DNA of 64,000 bases from Microvelia longipes (GCA_018340805.1 JACMZG010001914.1:20082657-20146656), one strand, 5' to 3'. Shown: positions 22,081 through 32,982, counted from the first letter of the stretch. Numbers and translations are program-made. Notes: generated from the sequence alone by a model not told the origin.

Positions 22081-22513
22081 GCGAGTGGAATTTTCCAGAG
22101 TGCTTACTTAGCAGTCTCCCACGACTAGCTGGGGAGGCTACGGCCGGGGTCGTCATACATAATCGGGGGCAGTCAGTCGATAATAAGAGACGTGAGAGGT
22201 TACAAGAAATTATGTTGAACCTTGTGGTCGTATTGTGGATTTGGAGCAACTAGGGTAAATTTGCACCAGAATAACCTTAGTGAGTTTATCTGGGGAGCAG
22301 GGGATCCTCGACGGAGTCTCAACTTCCCATAATTAATTAATCGAGAGGGGGACTGGAGGTTTCCACTCGCTTGTGGTGTAAATTTCTTTAGGTTAGTCGT
22401 ACAGGTAACTTTAATCAAGTTGTGTAATGTATTATAATATATATGTCAGTCTAGGTTAAAATAATTAAAGGAGTTACAAGATAATAGACCAAGAGCCCAG
22501 GGGTGTTTTGTTA
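22081..22513. other. degenerate internal gypsy sequence
   Basis: No convincing frame. The segment spans the deletion that removed most of gag, protease and RT. Confidence 0.4.
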
Positions 22514-22774
22514 CTAAAAAGTGTAATGGCTGGAACCGGTCTCAATTTTTCGTAAATATCTTCCTAAACAAGGAACTGCAATTCTGCAGACTCGTATCGG
22601 ATGGGTGTCCCAGGCAGAACGCTCTTTACAGGTCAAATTTACCACCGACGTTAATAAAAAGTGTAATGGCTGGAAACGGGTTTAATTTTTCGTAAATACC
22701 TTCCTGAACAAGGATCTGCAATTCTGCAGACTGGTATCGGATGGGTGTCCCAGGCAGAACGCACTTTACAGGTA
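22514..22774 (+). repeat. tandem duplication in RT/RNase H junction
   Basis: A block of about 119 bases at 22514-22632 is repeated at 22656-22774 with roughly 10 differences (AAAAAGTGTAATGGCTGGAA to GCAGAACGCxCTTTACAGGT). The second copy leads into the RNase H frame. Confidence 0.8.
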
Positions 22775-23110
22775 ACTCAAGTCCAAGATGGGCATGAACG
22801 AGTCATAGCTTTTAGTTCCCGTACCTTATCCTCTAGTGAAAGAAATGTTTCTACTACGGAAAAGGAGTGTCTTGCCATAATTTTCGGCATTGAACGTAAT
22901 AAACACTATTTAGAGGGCTATGAGTTTACAGTGGTCACGGAGGCTTAAGTAGCTCCTTAACCTGAAAAATCCCTCTAATCGTCTTGCTAGATGGGCGTAG
23001 CGTTTACAACCTTATAAGTTTAAGGTCGAGTATCGTAAGGGTTCCCTTAATAGTGTGGCTGATGCGTTTTCACGTCTCCCTGACGTTCCATTGATGTCTC
23101 TGCAGGAAGG
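22745..23110 (+). pseudogene. pol: RNase H fragment
   Basis: The frame 22745-22948 has ERVIAFSSRTLSSSERNVST and KECLAIIFGIERNKHYLEGY, the Glu-containing second half of gypsy RNase H. TVVTEA shows that the usual TDH box is mutated to TEA. In the next frame RKGSLNSVADAFSRLP gives the xxADxxSR box near 23040-23085. Confidence 0.8.
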
Positions 23111-23149
23111 ACCTTCATCCGACCTTCCAGGTCAAGATAATAATGCTGA

Positions 23150-23770
23150 TGAATGCGGTATAATCATTAAATGTATCGAGTTAGTCATAACCCTGACTCA
23201 CATCCTGATTGGCGTGTTATCGACAACCAACTTTATTATTTTCGTAAAAAGTTCTTAAAGGGAGAGCTTGAAGATCCGAGTGAGGATTGGAAACTCGTTG
23301 TTCCCTGGGAAAGAGTGTCATGATGATGTCCATTCCGGCCATCTGGGGATCAAAAAAACTCATTGGCGAGTTTCCCGGTTGTATTATTGGCATGGGATGT
23401 ACCAGGATATTCTTAAATATGTGCGTCATTGTGATGTTTGTCAGCGGGTTAAACCTCCCATCACTATGCCGCAAGGCAAGATGTACCCTAGGAATCTGAA
23501 GTCTCCATGGGAGATGGTTGCTACCGACTTAATGGGACCATTTCCTTGTAGCTCCCACGGAAATGTTTATTTGCTTGTGTTTACTGACATGTTTACCAAA
23601 TGGGTGGAACTTATCCCCATTAGGCGTGCTACCTCGGACGTGATTTTGTCTAAATTTTGATCTACTATACTTAGTCGTTTTGGAGCCCCTAAAACTTTAC
23701 TGTCTGACAATGCTTCAAATTTAGGTAGTAATTTAATGAAGAGTGTGGCGAGTGATTATGGTATCAATTA
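23150..23770 (+). pseudogene. int: integrase fragment
   Basis: The zinc finger is readable in 23268-23660: HSGHLGIKKTHWR, then YYWHGMYQDILKYVRHCDVC with an HHCC arrangement. The catalytic core starts with MVATDLMGPFP (first Asp) and FTDMFTKWVELIP. A stop follows at 23658-23660, and LLSDNASNLG with the second Asp continues in another frame at 23700-23730. The Glu region and the C-terminus are lost. Confidence 0.82.
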
Positions 23771-24171
23771 GTTACCATTACTTACTTTTAATTAAGGCCT
23801 TCCATAGAGTGCCGTATTTCAGTAAAGTATTTCTTTAAAACATTAATTAACTATTTTTTTTGTATAAGTGACATTTATAATTTGTATTAACATTTTCTGA
23901 AATAAATTCATTAAAAAAAATAGTAATTAATTAATTACTAATTTAACTAAATTAATTAATTACTTTATTTACATAAACTGTAAGCATTTAACTTCTGGTA
24001 CCATAAGTAACCCGGTTAGGGTCGTGGTGTTAGTCACCTGGTTAACGGGTACAATTGTTTAGACTGAGGAATTTCTATTTCTTTTTACGGCTTTTTTATA
24101 ATATATATTATTTTATTTATTTTCATTGTAATATCTAGCCTAGAAATTTTATTTTCATTAGATATTTTGGA
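23771..24171. other. AT-rich spacer
   Basis: No gene. A pair of complementary TAATTAATTA stretches occurs around 23925-23960. Confidence 0.45.
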
Positions 24172-24255
24172 TACTCCATTTTGTGTCATTAATTCTCTTA
24201 ATTAGGTCTACCGACCCCTCATTATGAGCTGCTGTGCAGTCATCCTTTGGATAAG

Positions 24256-24258
<3 letters not shown>
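24172..24258 (+). repeat. 3' LTR fragment of the deleted gypsy element
   Basis: Copy of 21700-21796 that stops at GGATAAGGATGT, where the AT microsatellite begins. Confidence 0.55.

Positions 24259-24322
<64 letters not shown>
24259..24322. repeat. (AT)n microsatellite
   Basis: About 32 uninterrupted TA units. It lies exactly at the junction between the truncated LTR and element 3. Confidence 0.97.
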
Positions 24323-24324
<2 letters not shown>

Positions 24325-24328
<4 letters not shown>

Positions 24329-24558
24329 TATTATTTATATATGAGTTAAGTTGTAAAAACTCAATTACTAATCAAATGCTGACACTAGCAATTAGGACAG
24401 GTATAAAAGACAAGGAGACACCGCCCCGCCTCAGTCTATGTCATACACGCGGCTCCTTCGATTGATTTGAAGTAAAACTGTTCATTGTATTTTATAATTT
24501 TATGTTAACGAAATATATTGTTTTTAAAAAAGTTAATAATTAAATACTATAATTTATC
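24325..24558 (+). repeat. 5' LTR (3' portion) of element 3
   Basis: The left end is uncertain. It contains a TATA-like GGTATAAAAGAC near 24398 and is followed by a PBS. No second LTR is available for comparison. Confidence 0.5.
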
Positions 24559-24578
24559 TGGTGCAATCGGCAGTCCGG
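24559..24578 (+). promoter_or_regulatory. primer binding site of element 3
   Basis: TGGTGCAATCGGCAGTCCGG follows the proposed LTR end. The tRNA used was not determined. Confidence 0.5.
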
Positions 24579-25015
24579 TTAGTGGTACCTTCAATAAATC
24601 CGTTTTGTGTCTAGAATTAACTAACTGGAACCTAAAATCACTCTCTTCATAATTTCTGGAACCAGCAGACGATGTTTAGGTTCACAGTCACACTTCTGTA
24701 AGTACGTAACCACTCAGTAATTTTTTTCAAAACGATCAACATTATCGTTATTTTCAATTTGGTGAAAGGAATAGTAATACTATATTTTCCTTACTTTTTA
24801 ATTTTTCTTTCATTTTACATAATTTCTTGAATAATTTTTCCTAATTTTATTTTTATAAAAAAATAAATATTAAATATAATTAATTAAGGATGATATATTA
24901 ATAACAAACATATACAAATAACGAATACCCCATTCCTTACGTTTTACTTAATCTTTATACTATAGTTTTTTATTTTTTTTCTTTCATAATATTTTTTTTT
25001 CTAAACAAAGACATT
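24579..25015 (+). other. leader of element 3
   Basis: AT- and T-rich untranslated leader before gag. No open frame. Confidence 0.5.
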
Positions 25016-25921
25016 ATGTCAGTTCTCGAGAAAAAATATTTGGACATGATCCCTGAGTTCAGTAGTGAAGCTCATCCTTTACCTCGATTCTTAGAGATAG
25101 GAGAAAAATTAGTAACTAAATTTTTTAATACAGACAACGTAGAGGATTTTCAAAATGAATTTCTTATGTATGGAATTCTCTCTAAAATTAAGGGCCCCGC
25201 AGCTGAAGTAGTCAGCACTTCTCGAGTTACAACTTGGGAAGAACTTAAAGCAGCCTTGCTAAACAGTTACAGTGAACGACGAGATTGATACACACTGGCA
25301 TTAGAAATGTCTTGTATGAGATAATATCCAAACGAGTCCCCATTTGATTTCTTTAATAGATTACAAAAAGAACTAAACCTACAAATCCCGTATTGGACAA
25401 ATCACTGTACAACTAAAGCATACACCGAGTCACTTTGGGAATATACACGCTACCTAGCGTTACTCGTATTTCTCAAAGGACTCAGAGAACCATTAGGCAG
25501 TCTTATGCGTACTATAAACCCTGCGTACTTAAATACTGCAATTAACTTACTCACTAATGACTTTCAATTCCAAATTGACTCACAAATACAACAACCAAGA
25601 CCACCACTTACTTATAACAAAAATCAACTAAGGACATATACACAACAGAAACCTCCACGACCATCCACTTCCACTTTGACACATAAAACAAATTCACAAA
25701 ATTATACACCCACACCAATGTCAACTCAAACTACGTATACTAGACCTAGAGTAAATAATATGAAAAATAGTGATCAAATATTTAACATGGAAGACTTACA
25801 GACAGCATTAGATAGTGTAAATACTAACCACACTGACGTCAATCTCACTAACCATGACGACACAGAACTGGAACCCCAGTCACAAAATAATGATACTGAC
25901 AGCTTACATATTCTTTTTTAG
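25016..25921 (+). pseudogene. gag: Gag (element 3)
   Basis: The first frame starts at ATG 25016 and runs 90 codons, with PRFLEIGEKLVTKFF and VTTWEELKAALLNSYSERRD, then TGA. The related capsid continues with FDFFNRLQKELNLQIP and LVFLKGLREPLGSLMRTINP in the frame that opens as 25505-25921. The C-terminal part is Thr/Gln/Pro-rich, as in element 2 Gag. No zinc knuckle is present. Confidence 0.75.
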
Positions 25922-25984
25922 AGAATCCAGCCTCGGATACTTTGAATTAATGAGTCTTCACAATAACAAAAGCATGCTACTATA

Positions 25985-26590
25985 TTAAGAAAGAAATCTT
26001 AAACTTCTAATCGACACGGGCAGTTCGAAATCATACATTAATACCACAGTAGCCCACAAACTATTCCACTTATATAAAAACCGACCCTTGTCACATAGTA
26101 TCTGCACACGGCAGTTCTATACAAAAATACAAGTACAATAATACCAGGTCCCCAGTTTTATCAACCTCAAGATATAGAATTAAAATTTCATTTATTTAAC
26201 TTTCACACCTATTTTGATGGACAATCAGGACTTGACAACTTACGACTATTAAAAGCACAAATAAATCTAATAGATAATCAACTCTCAACAATGAGTGGAA
26301 ATATCCCTATAAAATATAGAAACACAATAACTACGACTAATATCAACACCCACACCAACAACAACCGAACGACAACCTGTTGATTCAAAACAAATATTAA
26401 TTAGACATAATAATCATGATAACAAAATACGAACAAACCCGACTATTACTATACCTCCACAAACTGAAGAAATTATTCGAATAAAGGTAAATAATATTAA
26501 AGATGGTCAAGCTATAATACCTAACGTGAGACTTGAATCACTAGAAATACCCGAGGGTGGTAAACGTTTTAGACAACGTGACTAGACAAA
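25985..26590 (+). pseudogene. pro: protease and pol spacer (element 3)
   Basis: LKLLIDTGSSKSYINTTVAH at about 25996-26055 marks the retropepsin active site. The second half is frameshifted, with TYFDGQSGLDNLRLLKAQI around 26210-26265. Spacer sequence follows to about 26590 and then joins RT abruptly, so the N-terminal RT part is deleted. Confidence 0.7.
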
Positions 26591-27155
26591 CTGGGAAAAT
26601 GTCAGTACTTTCCCACAATTGACTTGGCCTCAGGATTCCACCAAATAGAACTGGACGAACAGAGCATACCAAAAACAGCATTTAGTACGGAGACAGGACA
26701 TTACGTATTCGTTAGTATGCCCTTTGGTCTCCAAAACAGTCCAAAACAAGGACGTTTCAAAGAGTCATGAATGATATTCTACGCGGAATCCCGTGTGCTG
26801 TGTACTTGGACGACATTATTGTTTAAGTACCAGTCTAGACGAACATATAACTAGGCTAAGACAAGTATTCGAACGACTACGACAAGCAAACTTTAAAATA
26901 CAACTCGATAAAACTGAATTCTTAAAAAAAGAAGTAGCCTACTTAGGACATATTGTCTCACCCGACGGAGTAAAACCTAATCCAAATAAAATTCAGTGTA
27001 TTCTAGATTATCCCCTCCCCACTACACAAAAAGACATCAAAGGTTTAATAGGCCTGCTATCGTACTATAGAAAATTTATCAAAGATCTGGCACTTCTCAC
27101 AAAACCTACGACTAATTTTTTAAAGAAAAACGCACATATCAACCATCAACCCTAA
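26591..27155 (+). pseudogene. pol: reverse transcriptase fragment (element 3)
   Basis: [16 protein letters not shown] near 26613-26660, [10 protein letters not shown] near 26715-26745, and AVYLDDIIV near 26798-26825 with both catalytic aspartates of the YLDD box. In 26793-27155, LGHIVSPDGVKPNPNKI and GLIGLLSYYRKFIKDLA form the RT tail. The finger domain upstream of the first Asp is missing. Confidence 0.85.
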
Positions 27156-27699
27156 TGATGCACAATATCTTAATAGTTTTAACACCTGTAAAAACCTTCT
27201 CACAAATGAACCCATTTTATAATGCACCGATTTTTCCAAACCTTTTAATTTGACCACTGATGCATCTAACGTAGCATTAGGTGGTGTGCTCAGTCAAATA
27301 AAAGATGGTCCGATCTACCAGTAGCATATGCTAGTAGAACTTTAAATAATCCGAAATTAATCTGTCAACAATCGAACGGGAACTCGTAGCTATTGTCTGG
27401 GCTGTACGACATTTTCGACCACAACTCTTCGGGCAAAAATTCAAAATTTACTCTGATCACAAACCACTACAGTGGCTGTTCAACCTTAAAGAGCCGAACT
27501 CCAAACTTATCCGACGGAGCCTTAAACTAGAGGAGTACGACTACGAAATTATTTATAAAAAAGGGTCACAAAATGTAAACGCGGACGCTCTCTCACAAGT
27601 CGAAATCAACTTAACCGAGGAAGACGACGAATTTCTTAAAAAAATAGTACAATCTAACTTACAACCTACAACAGACCCCCTCTGAGCACCTTCGACGTC
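27156..27699 (+). pseudogene. pol: RNase H (element 3)
   Basis: FNLTTDASNVALGGVLSQI at about 27245-27300 holds the first Asp, ELVAIVWAVRHFRPQLFGQ follows, YSDHKPLQWLF keeps the third acidic/His box, and NVNADALSQVEINL holds the NADxLS box. One or two indels break the frame. The tether ends at the nested LTR element. Confidence 0.82.
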
Positions 27700-27704
27700 A
27701 GAGA

Positions 27705-27892
27705 TGTTAAGTGGTCTTGATTTAGATTTCAATTTATTTATATTTATCACATTATTTTGGCTACACTGATGCTTCATGGAAGACATGCGATGTTGCCTCA
27801 GGCTTATTTAGTTTATTATTTTATTCTTAATTAATAAATGCAATATATTAAAATCCTTGAGTTCTCTATTAATTATAAGTGAATATATAACA
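27705..27892 (+). repeat. 5' LTR of nested element
   Basis: 188 bases, TG...CA ends. It differs from the 3' copy by small indels around the segment after GGAAGAC. Confidence 0.88.
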
Positions 27893-27977
27893 TGGTGTTA
27901 GTGTGTAAAATTAAAAACGAGTGGTGAGGAACGAAGAAAATAGGAAAAAAGTAGAGACAAAGAAGGTTCAAGAGATC

Positions 27978-28126
27978 AATCAGGAACATGGCTGGAGATG
28001 CCAATCAGGAACATGGCTGGAGATGCCAATCAGGAACATGGCTGGAGATGCCAATCAGGAACATGCTGGAGATGTCAATCTGGAACATGGCTGAAGATGC
28101 CAATCAGGAACATGGCTGGAGATGCC
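27978..28126 (+). repeat. 25-bp tandem repeat, six copies
   Basis: Unit AATCAGGAACATGGCTGGAG plus ATGCC, six copies with a one-base deletion in copy 4 and three or four substitutions. A 25-bp period shifts frame at each unit, so it is not a protein repeat in one frame. Confidence 0.92.
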
Positions 28127-28168
28127 AATGAAGATCTGGACCATTGTAAGCCTCCACCTAATTTATAT

Positions 28169-28790
28169 CTTACCAAAAACCACTTATGTGGTAAAATACT
28201 CCCCGCCAAGTCTTTGGTCCAAAAAAGTAGGGAAATCAACTTTTCTGTCCCGCCAAGTCATGTCCGTATTGGGTGGAGATTGTCATAGGCGTTTTAAAGT
28301 GAAGTTTCTAGGTTGGCAATAGTTAACGGCTCTATTTACATTGAGAGGCTATCACCAGCTTCTTCTCCTTGGCGGCTAGCCAGCGGTGTGAACGAGTTTT
28401 TGCTATATTTTGAAATATCAAACAATTCAGGTGTTCGTGGAGATTAATCATATAGCAGTTTTACCTGCATAGATCCAGGAGTATACAAAGAAATAAATGA
28501 ATGAATGAAACGACAACGGTACGATATAATCAGGCACTCCACCCTATATACTCTTGCAAACACTACCTCTAAAGGTGATTCACTTTTATGGCTCGCCGCC
28601 AAGGAGAAGAAGCTGGTGATAGCCTCTCAATGTAAATAGAGCCATTAACTATTGCCAACCTAGAAACTTTACTTTAAAACGCCTATGACAATCTCCACCC
28701 AATAACGGACATGACTTGTTGATTTCCCTACTTTTTTGGACCAAAGACTTGGCGGGGAGTATTTTACCACATAAGTGGTTTTTGGTAAGA
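28169..28790. mobile_element. hairpin MITE with arms of about 200 bp
   Basis: 28169-28375 is the inverted complement of 28596-28790, with a gap of about 12 bases in the right arm and a few mismatches. The outer ends read TCTTACCAAAAACC and its complement. The 220-base centre has no open frame. It sits inside the nested LTR element, so it inserted after that element or was carried by it. Confidence 0.85.
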
Positions 28791-29039
28791 TTTCATTACT
28801 TTTTGTACGGCTCCTGTTTTATATAAAAACAGAAGTAAACATAGTAAAGCTAAGTAAGTAAACATAAAAGCTGTAAAGAGTGTCAATGTATATACTACTC
28901 TCAAGCTATTGTTTTCTGCGTTTACAACATAGGACTTATAAATTTGGGATTTATTGATACAGGAATGTTAAAATGGCATTAAAAAAAATCAAAATGTCCT
29001 CAAAGACAAAAATCCATTCATTAGTTAAGAGTGCAGATG

Positions 29040-30010
29040 GGTCAATTTTTAAAAAAGTGGCGTTCGCTAGCAGTTTCTAGCTTCATGTGTAGCACAGGAA
29101 TGTCGAATTTGAGATTTTATCAGGTAGGAATACACACAGGCATAAAACAAATTCAAAAAGTCACCACATATCAACATGTGTTCAGTAGTTTAGGCTGCAG
29201 GTTAGTTTTTTGCTCCGCGTTAAGTGTAAGAACATCGAATTTGAAATTTTATGAGGTAGAAATGCACGCAAGCATAAGACGAATCCAAAAAGTCCTCACT
29301 CATCAAAATCCGTTCACTAGTTTAGGCTGTAGGTGCATAAACATATAAAACTATCGTTCTCTAGCTTAGTTTTTCGCTCCGCATTTAGCGTAAAAATGTC
29401 AAATTTGAGATTTTATGAAGTAGGAATGCACAAAAGCATAAGACGAATCTAAAAAGTCCTCACACATCAAAATCCGTTCAGTAGTTTAGGCTGTAGGTGC
29501 TTAAACATATAAAATTACAGTTTGCTAGCTTAGTTTTTTGCTCCGCGTTTAGCGTAAAAATGTCGAATTCGAGGTTTTATGAGGTAGAAATGCACACGAG
29601 CATAAGACGAATCTAAAAAGTCCTCACACATCAAAATCCGTTTCTCTAGTTTAGGCTTTAGGTGCATAAATATATAAAACTATCGTTCTCTAGCTTAGTT
29701 TTTCGCTCCGCGTTTAGCGTAAGAATGTCGAATTTGAGATTTTATGAAGGAGGAATGCACAAGAGCATAAGACGAATTTAAAAAGTCCTCACACGTCAAA
29801 ATCCGTTCAGTAGTTTAGGCTGTAGGTGCGTAAACATAAAAAAATATCGTTTGCTAGCCTAGTTTTTTGCTTCGCGTTCAGCGTAGGAATGTTGAATTTA
29901 AGATTTCATGAGCTAGGAATGCACAAGAGCATAAGACAAATCCAAAAAGTCCTCATATGTCAAAATCCGTTCAGTAGTTTAGGCTGTAGGTGCGTCAACA
30001 AAAAATGCAG
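29040..30010 (+). repeat. satellite of about 163-bp units, six copies
   Basis: The landmark GTCGAATTTGAGATTTTATG recurs at about 29101, 29233, 29398, 29562, 29727 and 29889, with spacings of 162-165 after a first short unit. Each unit also has CAAAATCCGTTCAGTAGTTT and GCTCCGCGTTTAGCGTAA. Open frames in this block are by-products. Confidence 0.9.
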
Positions 30011-30339
30011 GAAGAATAAGAATAAGAAGTCGTCAAAAATGCCATTTTCAAACCTCTTTTTCTCCACTTCTGCTTGGCCGATTTGGATGATTTTTTATTT
30101 TTGATCTACAAGGCATGCCCTTTAAGGATATTATAATATTATTTATGTACCTATAGCCGTTTTCACGCTACAGACCCTCAAAAACCCTACTTTGTTGCGT
30201 ACAGTAATATATACACTGACAGCTTAAGTAAATTTTTGACTTTTTTTACTGACTAAGCGGGGTATTTTTACTTTTCTTCTTGACTTGGCGGGGCGGAACG
30301 CTGCTGCGTTCCTAAATTTTAAACAAAATAGTCGTCTTA

Positions 30340-31022
30340 GAGATGAATGGCCTAGATGGAAGCAAAAGTTTCTAATTTACTTAAAGGCAACCAGAAAAGA
30401 TAAAATACAAGATGAAGAGGTAAAGATTGCCCTTTTACTAAACTTTTAGGAGACGAAGGCATTGATTTGTATAACACGTTTTCTCTCCCTAAAGTCAAAA
30501 CTGTTCAGGAAGTTTTAGTATTGTTTGATAAACATTGCGTTCCTGTAAAGAATGTTACAATTGAGACATTTAATTTTGGAAATATTGTCCAGAAAATGGA
30601 TCAAACATTTGAGTCCTTCATTCATGAACTTAAAAAACAGGCAGCTCAATGTGAGTTTGAAAATGAACCTTGCTCATGCTGTACAAAGCAGTGTAAAATA
30701 TCATACGAAGAACGTATGATACGAGAAAGACAAATTAATATTGTCTATTAATGATAAGGCTGTTCAAGAAAAAATGTTAAGGGGTCCTAAACTAACCTTA
30801 TTAACTGCAATTGATCTAGCTAGATCTGCACAAGAAGCAAGAATTATATGCAAAATGTACTTAATAAAGATAGTACTGAACCAGTACACACAGATGCTGT
30901 TAAAACTGGCAGATATTTTTCGAACAAGTTTAAATCAAATAAAAACAACATCTATTTGTACAAGAAATGTTGTACTGACCACGGAGCTGGCCAATCTGAG
31001 TATTTTTTTGAAACTAGTTAGT
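30340..31022 (+). pseudogene. gag: Gag remnant of the nested LTR element
   Basis: From about 30343 the frame reads WPRWKQKFLIYLKAT, a retroelement Gag start. The frame that opens at 30467 has LYNTFSLPK, VLFDKHCVPVKNVTIETFNF and FESFIHELKKQAAQCEF, the capsid pattern of gypsy elements related to K02A2.6. A later frame (30741-31031) continues with KLTLLTAIDLARSAQEA. At least two indels are present. No zinc knuckle is readable. Confidence 0.75.
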
Positions 31023-31091
31023 TGCAATTAGTTAATTACTAATTAATTTCAACTAAGTGTCTTTAATATTTTTGTTTACGTAAGCCGGAGG

Positions 31092-31270
31092 TGTTAAGTG
31101 GTCTTGATTTAGATTTCAATTTATTTATATTTATCACATTATGTTGGCTACACCGCTGCTTCATGGAAGACTCATTTAGTTTATTATTTTATATTATTTT
31201 ATTCTTAATTAATAAATGCAATATATTAAAATCCTTGAGTTCTTTATTAATTATAAGTGAATATATAACA
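31092..31270 (+). repeat. 3' LTR of nested element
   Basis: 179 bases, preceded by a purine-rich GCCGGAGG that may be the polypurine tract. Matches 27705-27892. Confidence 0.88.
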
Positions 31271-31275
31271 AGACA

Positions 31276-32066
31276 CACACCCAATGTATGATAACGAGTC
31301 ACTTTTAGTACACACTGACAACTTTCCTGACGAAGTAGACAGTGACGATGATTAAACAATACATTCCAATGCAGACGGCAATACTTTAGTTAACATTTTA
31401 ATCTTAGACGTTCCAGTTAACCACGGAACTACTCAAATATTTGTATCTAGTCAATCATAGCCCAGCAGCAGTTCAAATACTTAAATTATTCGAAAATAAA
31501 ACCAGAATACTTGTACAATTATCAAAAAAATAACTTTGAACAAGATCTAGTTAACTTTATACGAACTTATACTGTTCCAAAAACGAGATATTGTTAATAT
31601 TTCGAAGATGACATACACGAACGTTTCTGTGCAGTAATTATGGAACATTTTAATCACACTCAATTAAACCTAGTGAAGAAATAAAACTAATAGATGTTAC
31701 CAACAAAGACAGTATACTCGAAATAATCGAGAACTATCATCAAGGAAAAACCAACCACAGGGGTATAGAGGAAACGGAAAACAAAATAAAACGTGTATAT
31801 TATTGGCCTAACCAGAAAAAATCAATACAAACATTTATTAACAAATGCGACATATGTCAAGTTTCAAAGTATGACAGACACCCTTAAAGACTAGAATATA
31901 ATCACACTCCCACCGCCTCACGTCCTTTCGAAATCTTACACATTGACAGTGTAACATTACACAAACAAACATTTTTATCTATAGTTGATTCCTTTTCTAA
32001 ATATGCACAAGTATATAAATTATCAGCTGCTCAAGGAATAGAAGTTGTAAACAAATTAATAAAATA
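31276..32066 (+). pseudogene. int: integrase fragment (element 3)
   Basis: Tether sequence comes first. Then IIENYHQGKTNHRGIEET, VYYWP and FINKCDICQVSKYDR form an HHCC zinc finger at about 31720-31880, and FEILHIDSVT gives the first core Asp near 31945. SIVDSFSKYAQVYKL follows. The frame stops making sense at about 32066, where env-type sequence begins, so the second Asp and the Glu are deleted. Confidence 0.8.
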
Positions 32067-32069
32067 ATT

Positions 32070-32778
32070 AGTGAAATACAAAATAATTTCAAGATAATTA
32101 ATTACACAAAATCTTTACTTAATGATAAAATTACTAATTTAGGATTATCGTCCTCACATAGGGTTAAAAGAGGACTCATTAATGGGTTAGGTAGTATAGT
32201 CAAACTAATTTCGGGTAATTTAGACTCTAACGATGGGAAAGATATGATAAAATATTAAACCACTTACAAACAAACGAACAAAATATAGAAAATCAAATAG
32301 CTTATCAATATTCAGTTAACAACGAGTTAATAACAGAATTTAACAATACAGTTAGAGATATCCAATACAACACTTTAGAAATTAATTCAAAATTTCTTCA
32401 ATTAGAAAATAGAGTTATAAAAGAAGCCAACTATTTAGAAATATTAAATACAAAAAAACTCTTAAACCAAATTCAAATTATCTACAATCAGATACTTAAT
32501 GTATTACAAGATATAGAAAACTCTTTTTGCAAAATAAAAACACTTCATCCCAGTATAATTACTTCCCAAGACCTGTATAAAGAATTAATAAAAATAGAAA
32601 AACACCATTTAATCGGAGAGTTACCATTTAGTTTAACATATGACAATATTTTAGATTTTGAATCCTCGATAAAAGTAAATTGTAGAGTAAATAAGAACCA
32701 AATAACCTTCCTATTAGATATACCGCTCAATTCAAAAATAGAATACGACCTATATAAATTGTCAGGTGTATTAAATTA
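32070..32778 (+). pseudogene. env: F-like env glycoprotein (element 3, truncated)
   Basis: A furin-type site (RVKR) is followed by GLINGLGS at about 32163-32200, the same junction as in element 2. The long frame from about 32235 to 32778 is coiled-coil rich (LEINSKFLQLENRVIKEA) and well open. An indel near 32240 separates it from the cleavage-site frame. The gene is cut at 32759 by the left inverted repeat, and the final codons to 32778 are inside that repeat. The signal peptide and the membrane anchor are absent. Confidence 0.8.
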
Positions 32779-32982
32779 GACATTTTAATAGTTTTAATTT
32801 AGTTGATCTAAACGCCACCAGAGGCGAATCTCAAAGATTAATTAATAGAATCGCTCTCTTGCCCTGCAGACTTCGAGGAGTCAACATCTCATGGTAGAGG
32901 TACAAAATTCTTTTTATCTTAGGGGCCCTTTTATATTTATGTTTGTTCACCCAATATGTATTAAATACAGTGTATTAAAACA
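32760..32982 (+). repeat. left terminal inverted repeat (223 bp)
   Basis: Near-identical to the complement of 36856-37078 from TGTCAGGTGT to GTGTATTAAAACA. Contains the ATG of the methyltransferase ORF. Confidence 0.95.

Larger units (their letters stand above)
21697..24258 (+). mobile_element. internally deleted gypsy element
   Basis: A segment of about 95 bases at 21700-21796 is repeated at 24172-24258 with few differences. The first copy is followed by a primer binding site, and between the copies are gag start, RNase H and integrase fragments in plus orientation. RT is missing, and the 3' copy is cut by an AT microsatellite. The identity as LTR ends is inferred from this order. Confidence 0.65.
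27700..31275 (+). mobile_element. small gag-only LTR element nested in element 3
   Basis: Direct repeats 27705-27892 and 31092-31270 both start TGTTAAGTGG and end TATAACA. They are flanked by AGAGA (27700-27704) and AGACA (31271-31275), a 5-bp duplication with one mismatch. The inside carries only a Gag remnant plus repeats, and no pol, so it is non-autonomous. Its insertion separates the RNase H and integrase parts of element 3. Confidence 0.85.
24325..32759 (+). mobile_element. third env-bearing errantivirus-type element (element 3), split
   Basis: LTR end plus PBS, gag, protease, RT, RNase H, integrase and F-like env occur in order on the plus strand. A complete small LTR element (27705-31270) is inserted between RNase H and integrase, and env is cut at 32759 by the inverted-repeat viral element. 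Deletions inside RT and between integrase core and env remove several hundred codons. No 3' LTR was found beyond 37082. Confidence 0.85.

Noticed and set aside
27960..28130. CRISPR-like direct repeats
   Set aside because: Contiguous 25-bp tandem units without spacers, in a eukaryotic retroelement.
27998..28322. 96- and 66-codon frames over the 25-bp repeat and the hairpin arm
   Set aside because: Open only because of the tandem repeat and MITE sequence. A 25-bp period shifts frame at every unit.
29031..30104. 105- and 92-codon frames in the 163-bp satellite
   Set aside because: Satellite by-products with no shared frame along the array.
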